This document shows, one piece after another, positions 20,501 through 27,119 of a stretch of 51,874 nt of DNA; position 1 is the stretch's first letter, and every line of letters starts with the position of its first letter. The notes below the pieces were generated by a model that saw only the letters and a list, made by a program, of their open reading frames with translations, made no database searches and was not told the DNA's origin. Origin of the DNA: Prorocentrum cordatum (Eukaryota; Sar; Dinophyceae; Prorocentrales; Prorocentraceae); assembly GCA_963575745.1 (NCBI GenBank), contig CAUYUJ010016369.1:230001-281874 (forward strand). Direction: 5' to 3'. The translations under genes and the position numbers were made by a program.

Positions 20501-23500
20501 CTTGTTAGGATCATGGACGTTGCCAGCGTCATCTCCATGAGACCAATTCCACGGGGTCTCACCGTGATGAGGACTCCTGGAGGGGCGGTCCATCGGACAA
20601 CTGCGCATGTGACCTTTGAAGGGCTCGCACTGACATACTTGTTTCCTGTATGTCTTGCGATCGTTGATGATCTCCTGTTTCTTAGCCCTTTTGTCCCAAG
20701 CCTCTGGCGTTTTGGTCTTGCCACCCTTGGTACGTATTATCACGCCAGTTTCGTCCCTTTTGGTGCAGTACTCCTTAGAATACCAGTGGCGGATCACGTC
20801 CATCGAATAGCCGGGGTACCAGTTGATGTACCAATCCGGCACATGCTGAGCGGATACTCCAACGGAGTGCTCAGTACTGTATGGATAGCCCGATGCATCA
20901 TGTGTAGGGCGTCTGGGAGCTGAACGGCTCCTCCTGCGGGCTGGCCCCGCTGACGCACTACCACGTTCCATTGGCCTTTGATCGTCATGCTCTGAGTCTC
21001 GGGGAGGCGACGGTCGTCTGTCCCTCTTGGCGTAGCGCATGTCCTCCGAGTCCTCTGAGCTGTCCTGGACCATGAACACGTGTTGATACGGGCTTCGGAA
21101 GTACCCGATGTCGTTTAACTGCTCCATCGTGAGGTCGTTAAGGTCTATTTGATCACAACCTTGCATAAATACATCCATAGACCAAGCGGGTGGCCCCGCT
21201 GTTGCGGCTGGCGTCACTTCGGCGGGTGACCCCGCTAGAGCCTGGAGTGCTGTCAGCATCTGAGGTGCCGACATGTCCGAATCCAGGTGTGGACGCAGCC
21301 GTGCAGCCCCTGGGCGCGACAGCAGGTCGTTCATGGTTATCTGCTGATGTGCTGGCGCACTCAGGAGTCGGATTGCTTCAGCGACCTGCTCTTGGAGCAT
21401 GTCCTTATAGTCATCTTCCGCCTCTTCGGAGTCAGAGTACGCGGGATGGCCCCGCATTTCGTCATCAGCGTCTCCCGCCTCCGAACCAGCTCGCGAAAGG
21501 TCTGGCAGCAACGGCATGCCAATCACCTGCGGTGCCAGCGCGGCGGTGAGCTCTTCCTCGGTCGCCGGGACGGTCTCAGCTTCGGAGACCTCGTCGCCGG
21601 CGGGTGGCCCCGCTGGAAGACCGAACCAAGCATTGAACGCGACCTCGTCGACCTCGTCCCAGCCGTGGAACTCGTCGAAGAGGGTCACTGCGTAGTCTTC
21701 CAGGGCTACGGTTGCTTCAGCGTAGCGGGCCATCACGCAATACGTGGAGGAGCCCGCAGCGGGAGCCGCTTCTGGATTGACGTAAAACTCATAGTCAATG
21801 TAGTCTATGTCATCCATAAAAGAATTTTGAGCCAAATGCACGGATCCCTTTCCTTTTCCCTTCGGGCATTGATCGCGCAAATGATCTGTGCTACCGCATG
21901 TATGACACTTCATAGTATTGCCAGAAGCGTCCCTAGGGTTGCCCCTCCGCCCTTTTCCCTTACCGGAGGTCCGCCTGTGACCCCGACCTTTGCCTCCGAT
22001 AAGAACTTCTTCAAAGGCTATATCAGTTAAGGACGTGAGGAAAGCAGTGATACCCCTACCATGCATACGGCGTCTGCGACCCCCTTTGCCACGACCCTTT
22101 CCATATCGTTTGAAATGTCGGCGTACTGCACGTCTCACTTTTCTGACTGGTTTCTTCATAAAGCGCCTCCAACGGCGTTTTGATTTGCGATAGGCCATAA
22201 AAGCGGCTTCCGCTCTTTGTTGTTCAGAAAGGTGAGTGTCATCCGCTGGATAGTCATTACCAGCAGAGACTATGCCATTGTGCTCATCGTCAGATGAGGT
22301 GTCTGTGTCAGTGCCAGATTCAAACGGTGAGGGTGGCTGAGACCCTTGAGCGGATGACTCCGCTTGGCCCCAGAGGGTTGTGCCCGAGGGCGGGCTTGCA
22401 GTGTAGGCGGCGCCTGGCGAGTAGTTCGACCAGGCGTTCGCCTCAGCTGCCTCTGCCGATGCCTGGCCAGTCTGCCCTAAAAGGGCAGTGGCCTCGTTGG
22501 GCATATCGGCTGGGTCAGCCCAAGGATTTGGCTCGCCAGGACCAGCGGGTGACCCCGCAGTCGTGGCGTAGACACCTGCATGTGAGTGGTGCCCTGTGAA
22601 GATACCCGCTATGTTGCCAGGAGAGCGCTCGGCGACATGTCCGTAGTTCCTCATCCTGGTCAGCAGCCTGTCATAGTCTGCTTGTGTTCGGGGCATCTGA
22701 TGATTAAAGGGCTCCAGCAGGTGTTGGGCTCGTGACGCGCCAACGCCTAACGCTCTGAAGAGAATCAGCGTTAGGATCTGAAAGTTGGGGATGACAAATC
22801 CAACAGAGTTAGCCTCGTCACGGGCCATCTCGAATCGAGCTAACACTGAGTCGATTCGCTCGCCCCTTTCGACGCGAAAGTCGATAAGGGCAGTGCCAGA
22901 GTTGAGCTGGCGCTCATCTTCCAGATTTTCAAATTTGGTGCTCAGTAAGTACAGTATATATGTTACTGCATCCGTTGGCTGTCCATTGACAGTTACACCA
23001 TAATTGATGATCTGGGAGGGGACCTGCATGGCGATACGACGAGCAAGACCTTGAAGGCCTCGTTGTAGTGCTGCAGCTTGTTGTGGTGGTGTCATATTGC
23101 CGCTCGTTACGTTTAACCATGCATGTACTTCGCGAACATATTCGCGAAAAGGCGTAGTACCGGCAGGGTCCCATGAAGGGCCAGTAGTACGCGTGTCGTC
23201 CATCCCCTGCCGCATGTATCCCACAGCACATCCCATTATTACCCACAGAATGCCGAAGATAGTTATCTTAATCCAGTGCATGTGCATTTCGGCTTCGGTG
23301 ATTGGTTTAGGCTGTGGTTTGTCAGGCTCTGGCGTAGTAGCCGTGAGGCGCCTGACTGGCACGGGATGCAGGTGGCCCCGCTGCGGGTAGCCCCGCAGGG
23401 TGACCACGTTCTCGATCGAGTTGCCGATTGGCATCTGGTGGAAGTCGGGAGTGAAGTGGCGCAGTGAAGTAGGAGAGAGCGTCTCGAGTTCGCGGGTTGC

Positions 23501-23785
23501 CCCGCTAGCTCGATCGCGGACTGGCTCCGCTCCTCGCAGAGCCGGCGCAACATGGTATTCCACCGTAGTAGTAGTCCACCAAGTTGTGCCGTGGATTACA
23601 GGAATCAGAGCGAGAGCCAGCCACACGAGAGTGTAGCCAGCTCCGCTACCAAGTCGAAAACAAGCTGGTAAGCTTAGGTATGTGTTACGCTTTAAGCGTT
23701 GCCATATCCCAGGCTTTGGCTCATATCGCATGAGCAAGAGAGCAAGACGAAGCATGGGATCTGGAGTAAAGGATAGGATGGGCAT
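14555..23785 (-). CDS. gag: ORF1: giant Gag-like polyprotein with Tpt1/KptA-like, RING and protease-like domains
   Basis: 3,076 residues from the ATG at 23783-23785, which lies inside the 5' LTR; the frame upstream has no other ATG. Visible in order: hydrophobic stretches ~50-65 and ~173-190; Gag-like helical region ~210-395; very basic patch ~532-577 (KKPVRKVRRAVRR); CCHC knuckle 627-640 (C-X2-C-X4-H-X4-C); Cys/His cluster ~1049-1063; small SH3/Tudor-like patch ~1216-1248; Tpt1/KptA-like segment ~1605-1870; RING-H2 2408-2459; aspartic-protease-like LDIGSNVNIIG with D2737. Low-complexity linkers between domains carry AGPPA-type repeats encoded by the hairpins. It should supply particle protein and protease. 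The extra enzymatic domains are unusual for a Gag. It is followed in frame by ORF2 after one UGA. Confidence 0.9.
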   Translation of the reverse strand: MPILSFTPDPMLRLALLLMRYEPKPGIWQRLKRNTYLSLPACFRLGSGAGYTLVWLALALIPVIHGTTWWTTTTVEYHVAPALRGAEPVRDRASGATRELETLSPTSLRHFTPDFHQMPIGNSIENVVTLRGYPQRGHLHPVPVRRLTATTPEPDKPQPKPITEAEMHMHWIKITIFGILWVIMGCAVGYMRQGMDDTRTTGPSWDPAGTTPFREYVREVHAWLNVTSGNMTPPQQAAALQRGLQGLARRIAMQVPSQIINYGVTVNGQPTDAVTYILYLLSTKFENLEDERQLNSGTALIDFRVERGERIDSVLARFEMARDEANSVGFVIPNFQILTLILFRALGVGASRAQHLLEPFNHQMPRTQADYDRLLTRMRNYGHVAERSPGNIAGIFTGHHSHAGVYATTAGSPAGPGEPNPWADPADMPNEATALLGQTGQASAEAAEANAWSNYSPGAAYTASPPSGTTLWGQAESSAQGSQPPSPFESGTDTDTSSDDEHNGIVSAGNDYPADDTHLSEQQRAEAAFMAYRKSKRRWRRFMKKPVRKVRRAVRRHFKRYGKGRGKGGRRRRMHGRGITAFLTSLTDIAFEEVLIGGKGRGHRRTSGKGKGRRGNPRDASGNTMKCHTCGSTDHLRDQCPKGKGKGSVHLAQNSFMDDIDYIDYEFYVNPEAAPAAGSSTYCVMARYAEATVALEDYAVTLFDEFHGWDEVDEVAFNAWFGLPAGPPAGDEVSEAETVPATEEELTAALAPQVIGMPLLPDLSRAGSEAGDADDEMRGHPAYSDSEEAEDDYKDMLQEQVAEAIRLLSAPAHQQITMNDLLSRPGAARLRPHLDSDMSAPQMLTALQALAGSPAEVTPAATAGPPAWSMDVFMQGCDQIDLNDLTMEQLNDIGYFRSPYQHVFMVQDSSEDSEDMRYAKRDRRPSPPRDSEHDDQRPMERGSASAGPARRRSRSAPRRPTHDASGYPYSTEHSVGVSAQHVPDWYINWYPGYSMDVIRHWYSKEYCTKRDETGVIIRTKGGKTKTPEAWDKRAKKQEIINDRKTYRKQVCQCEPFKGHMRSCPMDRPSRSPHHGETPWNWSHGDDAGNVHDPNKEVPGGGKRITEADRVPMTEEVANIVRENWVQLPNDHRLKEWNRRFHKEAGSPAGSSKEAGSPAGSSKEAGSPADAAPAAGSADDDWIAVASAAGSAAGTDHTELNEEWAAEDGSENPFPDGCACWYYSSSAQKWFCTRVIHRHENGKYKLAIKGTADIDQMRQVIHDHGQPEGPPRDPPGPQPGKGSRPPPRPEADSSSSPTPAKRHPSKSPEGTQGRAKARGIAKTDDPEPVDPPGLSVTERRKAFAGPSTPMPPATQGDVKDEARNQPKAAFRGDWTPTLHQPRLAPRPGSARMKAQPKPEAGMRSVRAEAAAKAKEDKGSAGPPAKAAPAAAAGTPAEGTLSREERFRVLKEFGDRQKLTDDAVADQGHPNPGAESSAGAASSAAGSAGPPVKAPPAALAGPPARGQPAMSVLRNIPLGAIEYWQGIEGKGPKRTINPRVTRDDTDRYEVINCPDRRNFECRNDWEREQQTVGNMLRDRPPLRVAQHKAELLKVMERFGMDPTLPREGQMTKVSIWFSTALRHSPYWKDGFSRHFEKISTFDPYDGWVVVDDLLTNWTENDQWKGYREMHEVLIKGRPHTSYVYWVLLNCCEMIDHHGMQKGRLQMKCVEDSMLLPPRFRPKARRPQYFIRATNGHSSPGIHCPESLYKPITTWMKEPDDPVYFIHGTQWEYVKDILANGLSCLAQDNPKRKGGRQFVHGCPYLPGDPRIQSGIRPDSEVLIFCSINKMLSSGFSLWRSANDIVMTRGHDGRIPPDHILQIVSIAKYRVGEAWSNPLAYDKSRRRGQPADRIRTDDYLPLKMCDRTLGVMEDHAMYLKGWTKTDGRPFNLIMTEQDVAPRPYDTQTVLMMNAQEDEVMPEAGPPAGAGTPAVDTSDGSWQQVVTPVATVASPWRPDQQTWVQALNSYLTPADVSGLTDQLYRADPWAVHTGIQDAQQRNLRTPAGPPGVLGPQPQRPPQQAGGARFVPMGGSDGGSPFRTPPSETSENSLWQRLQAIRGNPALAAALQATTPFGTPRGSEGGVAAGTPAERTPAEPPAHAGPPADGQQGSDYERRAANLRAQATFLQQQADRVPSLLRNRNIDVTNHGDFRPLWSWTSEDAPNADPTNPYRQVFIPGIASHPIYGWDNHGPAEAQAMDAPMYPEYYAQMNNTPMIAGPPANEYTRNLANEMFRLQFTRAVDAQSMPHYAYMPTPTDPETVVQPAGLAVPAAMGSMPDYIRDVHNTQQAILASRQQARDNARLRQQRAIQRRIERETQAGTPADAGPPAERTDRRPPPTPYREGETTFERQARTRPDVPAPVISDYNFTQCPICMDTYEMGTIVWRLACGHFFHDICWDRVAQQHVRNQRPGAPNEAPCAVCRGPGIVIAHFPYAGQRDAESEQARQQERYVADAREMRRLREAVEALEARAAQSAEPSARAPAAQAYPWPAPEQGIQMPILPTLRAQEPPAAGPPAEAAPAAKAGPPANGPPNPGFLRAMEANIRRSGRSGGGTRRPTGSSRTSRVASPVSARSRASAESAEAAQFHTTFMIDTEGLTYARDDTDTLPPGGEWMSTLSANYWVLEQEPIIVEERRQYEQMWCTELTMSQWVLEQRLLKGTLGSQITYHTDDHGTMALAARNGTFFPDEDGMPCISFMLDIGSNVNIIGANTARTFQEIMARYNHRPAICTLSKTLYINGVGEGAAICRKMGNFKIGVQYANEASPRIEEYASNIAEGSGANLPAIWGLGAMEARDTIIVLKPGYQKVIFPSGDYTLKLGRGAKVLRAKKTPSGHLAIPCGLYDGAKSQTVTNTFTIRSSRDGYTETENEEDPVSAGPPAGVSAGPPAGVSAGPPAETTAGQPATGQSMTVTTDTYIVEPYLDKQLLEDTTRLIVDRTLNSWWEGQQCPEGTWPHMKDALKSKIFWAVQEAVNKWTPENQAGPPATPPPPPSYTGGGSSDSAGPTRVEIVSVAAPATPAEPSANSMPPSQTATWSHDRR
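14988..15049. repeat. Tandem array of three hairpin units, period 24 bp
   Basis: Units begin at 14988, 15012 and 15036 (GCGGGTGGCCCCGC each), encoding a repeated VSAGPPAG near the ORF1 C-terminus. Confidence 0.85.
16418..16564 (-). other. RING-H2 finger within ORF1
   Basis: CPIC at residues 2408-2411, then LACGHFFHDICW, and CAVC at 2456-2459. This gives the C3H2C3 zinc-ligand order of RING-H2 fingers, which usually recruit ubiquitin-conjugating enzymes. Activity is inferred from the motif only. Confidence 0.8.
18190..18970 (-). other. Tpt1/KptA-like RNA 2'-phosphotransferase segment within ORF1
   Basis: Residues ~1605-1870 follow the Tpt1/KptA family order. FSTALRH (R1620, H1621) matches the N-terminal S-x-x-LRH motif. 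DGWVVVDDLL matches the winged-helix D-x-x-G-[WY]-V-x-V-x-x-LL pattern. KGRLQM stands where the K-x-R-F/M motif falls, then IRATNGHS (R1729), HGT (1764-1766), IL-x-NGL, and near the end EVLIF with a SANDIVMT strand. Known members use NAD+ to remove the 2'-phosphate left by tRNA ligation. The Arg, His and HGT signatures are present, so an active fold is plausible. The spacing is longer than in stand-alone enzymes. Confidence 0.75.
20283..20356. repeat. Tandem array of three hairpin units, period 30 bp
   Basis: GCGGGTGACCCCGC at 20283, 20313 and 20343, encoding a repeated KEAGSPAGSS in ORF1. Confidence 0.85.
23637..23651 (-). promoter_or_regulatory. Primer binding site, initiator-Met tRNA type
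   Basis: The sense strand directly after the 5' LTR reads TGGTAGCGGAGCTGG. It would pair with a tRNA 3' end of GCUCCGCUACCA, close to eukaryotic initiator Met tRNA ends (UGCUACCA) and to the TGGTATCAGAGC site of plant copia elements. It lies inside ORF1 (about codons 45-50), so its sequence is also coding. Confidence 0.75.
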
Positions 23786-23936
23786 CGTCAATGGAAAAGG
23801 TATTTTCCGATCTCTGATGCAAGTCGTGCGCCTCGGTGAGGCACAATCACATATTTGGCCGGGCCCGGCTTGAGCCAGGCACGGCAGCGGTACATGCTCG
23901 ATTTATACCTCGCCTTTAACCTTCTCCGTTTAAAGT
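23652..23936 (-). repeat. 5' LTR (285 bp) with TATA-like box and ORF1 start
   Basis: Same sequence as 7566-7850 except for one base. On the sense strand GGTATAAATCG lies about 25-35 nt from the LTR start, and the ORF1 ATG lies about 150 nt in. Coding starting within the LTR parallels Ty1. The LTR ends are ACT...ACT rather than TG...CA. Confidence 0.95.
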
Positions 23937-23941
23937 CCGAG
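23937..23941. repeat. Target-site duplication, right copy (CCGAG)
   Basis: Partner of 7561-7565. Removing the element and one copy restores the host reading frame across the junction. Confidence 0.75.
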
Positions 23942-24150
23942 ACGCTCGTGCTGCGCCGCTGCCGCTCCTCGCTGCCAGGCTGAGCGACACATTGCAAGTA
24001 GCACCCGCCAGCCCGCTCGCCATACACGACCGCGAGACAGCAATGGTCGGCGCCATCGCAGTGCATGAGGCGTTCGCCCACCCACGCCAGGGGCGTACCG
24101 TCCCGCGCCAGCTCCAGCGCCGCCTGGGCACTGATGACGGCTGCGACCCC
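23938..24150 (-). pseudogene. Upstream half of the host exon disrupted by the retrotransposon
   Basis: The minus frame reads GVAAVISAQAALELARDG, WVGERLMHCDGADHCC, VVYGERAGGCYLQCV, and ends at the insertion with RRSTSVSD. It continues in phase at 7565 with GHFYGDC. The frame is bounded upstream by TAG (24151-24153). This may be the end of an intron (CCTAG|GGGGTC) or a premature stop, because the same frame further upstream reads GIAEARAAFA. Cys-rich and otherwise unrecognised. Confidence 0.65.
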
Positions 24151-24389
24151 CTAGGCGAAGGCCGCCCGTGCTTCGGCAATGCCCGTCCACCCCGAAAAAG
24201 GCACCGGGCCCCGCAGGGGCCAAGAGAGCTTGAACATACGACTGCGGAGGAAGACGGGGGAAGAGCAAACATCAGCAGAGGCAACGAAGGAAGACGGAGA
24301 AAGAGACGCTACGCAAGCGCGGACAAATCTCTGTTCCGGCGAACAATTACTTCCTTCTTCTCTCGCCCCACCCCTCCTCCTCCCACTCG

Positions 24390-24546
24390 AGGCCCTCGTC
24401 TTCTCCAGCCTGAAGTCCTCGAAATCCCAGATCACGCCACCCATGGTCTTCTGGAAGTGGTGCACGACGCCAGAGTTCTGGCAGACCCTTGTGAGGCTGA
24501 CGCCCTCCTTGCCACCCCCCAGGGCCTCGACCGCTGGGATCAGCAC
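24390..24546 (-). CDS. Host gene exon B
   Basis: Begins at the acceptor CGACGAG|GTGCTG and reads VLIPAVEALGGGKEGVSLTR, VCQNSGVVHHFQKTMGG, VIWDFEDFRLEKT. The 3' end is not resolved. Phase 0 at its start matches the phase-0 end of exon A. The family was not recognised. It sits between exon A and the exon hit by the retrotransposon, so all three probably belong to one gene. Confidence 0.6.
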
Positions 24547-24737
24547 CTCGTCGAGGGTCGGCGGTGCACACAAAGAAGCAAGGCGAGGAGGGCGGCAGTC
24601 TTTCTTCGAAGGGGCCGTCGCCACTCCGAGGTTTCTAAACAGTGAACTCTGAAGGCAAGACGGCTTCTGTGAAGCCCCCTGCCTTCTCAGAAGGCCGCCC
24701 CCCCCGCCCTGGCCGCTTTTGCGCGCGGCCACAGCAC
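24547..24737 (-). other. 191-bp GT-AG intron flanked by a 14-bp direct repeat
   Basis: CAGCACCTCGTCGA occurs at 24541-24554 and 24732-24745. On the minus strand, splitting each copy as GACGAG|GTGCTG gives an intron with GT and AG ends and phase 0 on both sides, joining ...FKTIDE to VLIPAVEA.... Confidence 0.7.
24681..24695. other. 15-bp palindrome GCCTTCTCAGAAGGC
   Basis: Perfect inverted repeat with a one-base centre, inside the 191-bp intron. Related CTTCTGAGAAG/CTTCTCAGAAG palindromes occur at 49488-49498 and 49528-49538. Confidence 0.6.
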
Positions 24738-25031
24738 CTCGTCGATTGTCTTGAAGTTTTCGCTGACCAAGAAATCCGTCAAGACGAAGTCGATGACCGC
24801 GAATTGGTCGCCCCCGCGCATCATCTGGGCGTGCTTCGGCGGGTCGAAAGACAGATAATGGCCCGGGCAATAGGCGGCCTCGAACCGGTACGCCCCAGGG
24901 TAGTCCGGGCTGGCCACGGCGATCACGTTGGTGCACTGCGGTTGCTCGTTGTCCGAGAGCATCACGTCCGACTGCGAATCGCCTGGCCCGAGGCCGAAGC
25001 TGAGGATCTGCCCCGACGGGCCTGAAGACGC
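24738..25031 (-). CDS. Host gene exon A (98 codons)
   Basis: Bounded by a strong acceptor on the minus strand (TTCTGCTTCCTCCGTGCAG|GCG) and the GT donor at GACGAG|GTGCTG; 294 nt, phase 0 at both ends. It encodes ASSGPSGQILSFGLGPGD, VMLSDNEQPQCTNVIAVASP, YPGAYRFEAAYCPGHYLSFD, and FAVIDFVLTDFLVSENFKTI. The short aromatic and Gly-containing strands resemble a beta-rich, possibly trefoil-like fold, but that is a guess. It is the most clearly supported ordinary exon in this gene. Confidence 0.7.
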
Positions 25032-25129
25032 CTGCACGGAGGAAGCAGAAATAAAGGGACAGCGGCGCGGGCCATTGGCCCACGCCTCGTCCACCCCCCG
25101 CTCCCTCTTGTCCGCCTTCTCGCTCCTCT

Positions 25130-25215
25130 CCCCTCCTTTCCCTTCATCTGCCTTCCCTCCCTCCCTCCTCCTCCTCCTCCGCCTCCTCCTCCTCCTCTTC
25201 CTCCTCCTCCGGGCG
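25130..25215. repeat. CT-rich tract (CTCCTC)n
   Basis: Pyrimidine run on plus, purine on minus, upstream of exon A; probably intronic. Confidence 0.8.
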
Positions 25216-25429
25216 TGTTTTGCCCGTGTTCGACCCCCTCCAAAACAAACCCGCGGCATCACCCGAGTGGACCCCCACCCCATTCACCAAAGGAGACCCC
25301 CGGGCGTTCAGATTATTGTTCAGGGTTCCTAGCCACGGGAGCGCCTCCTACCGGAAACAGCCTCTTGGAGGAGCGGCCCCGTGGCACCCCGCCTCTGAAC
25401 GCAAACTCATGTCAATAACTTAATTGCGA

Positions 25430-25835
25430 GAAGACGTGATTTCTTACTGCGGGTAACATCTGCACTAATTGACTGCCCTTGGTTACAGACAGCTCGAACG
25501 TTCGAGAAGGAGACTGGAACAGTTGTTCGGCCAACCCCACAGAACGAAAATCAAAAAGGGCGGGTGCAAAGAGCAGCAGCAAGGAAAGTGCCTGTCGAGC
25601 TCGAGCCCAGACGTTCGCCGACCAATGGGCCCGAGGAGACGTCAGGGCCCCGGCACACGAAACACACTACATATCATTCCCGCGCACGCACCTACATGAT
25701 AAGACGTCATTGCTACAGCGGGCACCATCGGAGTAACTGACTGACTGCACAGGGTCACGCACAACTTCAACGTTCGAGAGGGCGGCTGGAACAGGCGCTC
25801 GGCCAATCCCAGCTTCCCGAAATCCCGAGGACATG
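25430..25835. repeat. Two diverged tandem copies of a ~130-bp unit
   Basis: 25430-25560 and 25695-25830 share AGACGT-ATTnCTAC-like starts, CGGGnAnCATC, TAAnTGACTG, AACGTTCGAGA and CTGGAACAG-TTCGGCCAA words about 265 bp apart. The first copy holds the perfect palindrome CTCGAACGTTCGAG (25492-25505). Confidence 0.6.
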
Positions 25836-25839
25836 GGTT

Positions 25840-26615
25840 CCCCAGGGACGGGCGGGACACTGCCACAGCAACTGGGGAGGAACGAAAAAGAAACCATTCG
25901 GCAACAGTAGTTCTGATCAGACCACCGGCGTTGTACGAGGAAGCAGCGAATCCTTCTGAAGTCAAAGTTTTTGCCATGGCTGTCGCCAGACGTGTCGGGC
26001 ACGGCTGCGCGATGCTGATCCGCAAAATGTTGTTGGCATCCCGCCCAGGAAGCTCGATGTGGCTACGGTCGGTGCGGGAGCGATTACCCTTCTTGCCAAT
26101 ACAATCGCGTGCGACGTGACCAGAATCTGCATCGCTGATATTACCACAAACCAGTCAAGTCCTCTTCCGCCATGCCCCCCCCCCACTGGCAGGAAACTGT
26201 CAAACGCCATCGCGCTCGAGCACGTTCAGAGAGGGAGAGTAGCTCAGGTATGTGCAACAATCTACTTGTGCGAGGACTCCCAGAGATCATCGGGACCTGT
26301 ATATAAGATACTTGCTGAAGTGTGCGAAGATGCATACAAAAAGCACGGGTTATCTTATTGCCGGCCTCCATAGTGTCTGCCACGATCGGAATCGTGACTG
26401 AGATCGGTACCCTAGGGTTGAGTACTGGACCTTATATGGTAAGCCTTGTCCCGGGTGGTGATCAATGAAAACGCGGCAACGCAATCATAGCACCGAAGAC
26501 CCTTCCGATACGTATGTCGGATAACGACTGACAACGACACGCTCAGGAGTGAGGCCAAGATCTGGTCCATGTAGGATGCCCCAAGCCCGAGCAGAGAAGC
26601 CCAATCGAGTTGCCT
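25840..26615. other. Stretch without a supported gene
   Basis: Lower GC than its surroundings; no frame on either strand gives convincing protein text and no repeat structure was obvious. Confidence 0.3.
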
Positions 26616-26619
26616 CACG

Positions 26620-27075
26620 CCCGACCTTTTCCCAAACTAACGAAGAGGTCGGCCACGTAGGAACCATCGGAGGTCACCTTCATGCGGCTGGCGGCGGAAG
26701 GGGAACAGCTGGGCGACAGGAAGAACGCGGCGAGCTCTTCCCTGCGCAGCTTCATGTGACATCGCATCGCGACCGAGAGCTCGTCCCAGAGGCTGCCGAG
26801 ACGCGCGTACTTCTCGTGGCGGGCACTTCTGCCGCCCTCGCTGCTGGCACTCCTCCCGCGTTCTCGTGGGCTCCAGGCGGTCGACTGGGGGCCCTGAGTG
26901 GCGCGCCCGGGAGGGCGCCAGCTCGATCTCCCCCAGCATCTTGCAATCAGTCTTGAACTCCGCCTGGGATGCAAAATTGCCGAAGGAACACAGCGAGCGG
27001 CCGCGCCCCCTTGCGACCTGGAGGTAGTGGCACACCCACGAAAGCATAGACTGGCTGTCGATCGCAATCAAGTCG
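26620..27075 (-). CDS. Candidate exon(s) of unknown protein, frame change inside
   Basis: From about 27070 down, one minus frame reads IAIDSQSMLSWVCHYLQVAR, GRSLCSFGNFASQAEFK, CKMLGEIELAPS. From about 26880 down, another frame reads RHEKYARLGSLWDELSVAM, CHMKLRREELAAFFLSPSC, MKVTSDGSYVADLFVSLG. Both look like real protein, so either a short intron or an indel lies near 26880-26920. It lies upstream of host exon A on the same strand and could be part of the same gene. No family recognised. Confidence 0.45.
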
Positions 27076-27119
27076 TCTGCCTCCCCGGCCCCGCTGCGAT
27101 TCGAGCACTCCGAGGGGCG

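Larger units (their letters stand above)
7942..23530. repeat. Dispersed 14-15-bp hairpin mini-repeats (about 40 copies) within the element
   Basis: The core is GCGGG-TGGC-CCCGC, a 5-bp stem with a 4-5-nt loop. Perfect or near-perfect copies start at 7942, 7961, 7994, 10620, 13176, 13416, 13431, 14607, 14657, 14721, 14964, 16236, 17361, 17880, 18126, 19281, 19359, 20936, 21186, 21441, 21600, 22350, 22545, 23383, 23492, 23516 and others. Loops vary (TGGC, TGTC, TGAC, TTGC, TTTC, TAGC, TTGGC). Stem variants GCGGC/GCCGC, GCGGA/TCCGC and GCGAG/CTCGC change on both sides together. On the sense strand most encode AGPPA, AGSPA, AGTPA, AAPAA or AEPSA. I saw no similar cluster outside the element. Confidence 0.85.
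7566..23936 (-). mobile_element. Giant Ty1/copia-type LTR retrotransposon, about 16.37 kb
   Basis: Direct repeats of 285 bp bound the element and a short target duplication flanks it. On the minus strand the order is 5' LTR, primer binding site, ORF1 (Gag-like, CCHC knuckle, Tpt1/KptA-like segment, RING, protease-like), one UGA, ORF2 (methyltransferase-like, integrase, reverse transcriptase, RNase H), 3' LTR. Integrase lying before reverse transcriptase places it with copia/Pseudoviridae. Typical copia elements are about 5 kb, so this one is about three times longer, mostly from ORF1. LTR identity of 284/285 and the near-complete absence of stops point to recent insertion. Many 14-15-bp hairpins lie inside its coding regions. 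No purine-rich polypurine tract is seen on its sense strand before the 3' LTR. Confidence 0.95.

Noticed and set aside
21815-21840. TTTTGAGCCAAATGCA resembling the reverse complement of the dinoflagellate spliced leader end
   Set aside because: Only a partial, gapped match and it lies in ORF1 coding sequence; no full 22-nt leader, donor site or relic tandem.
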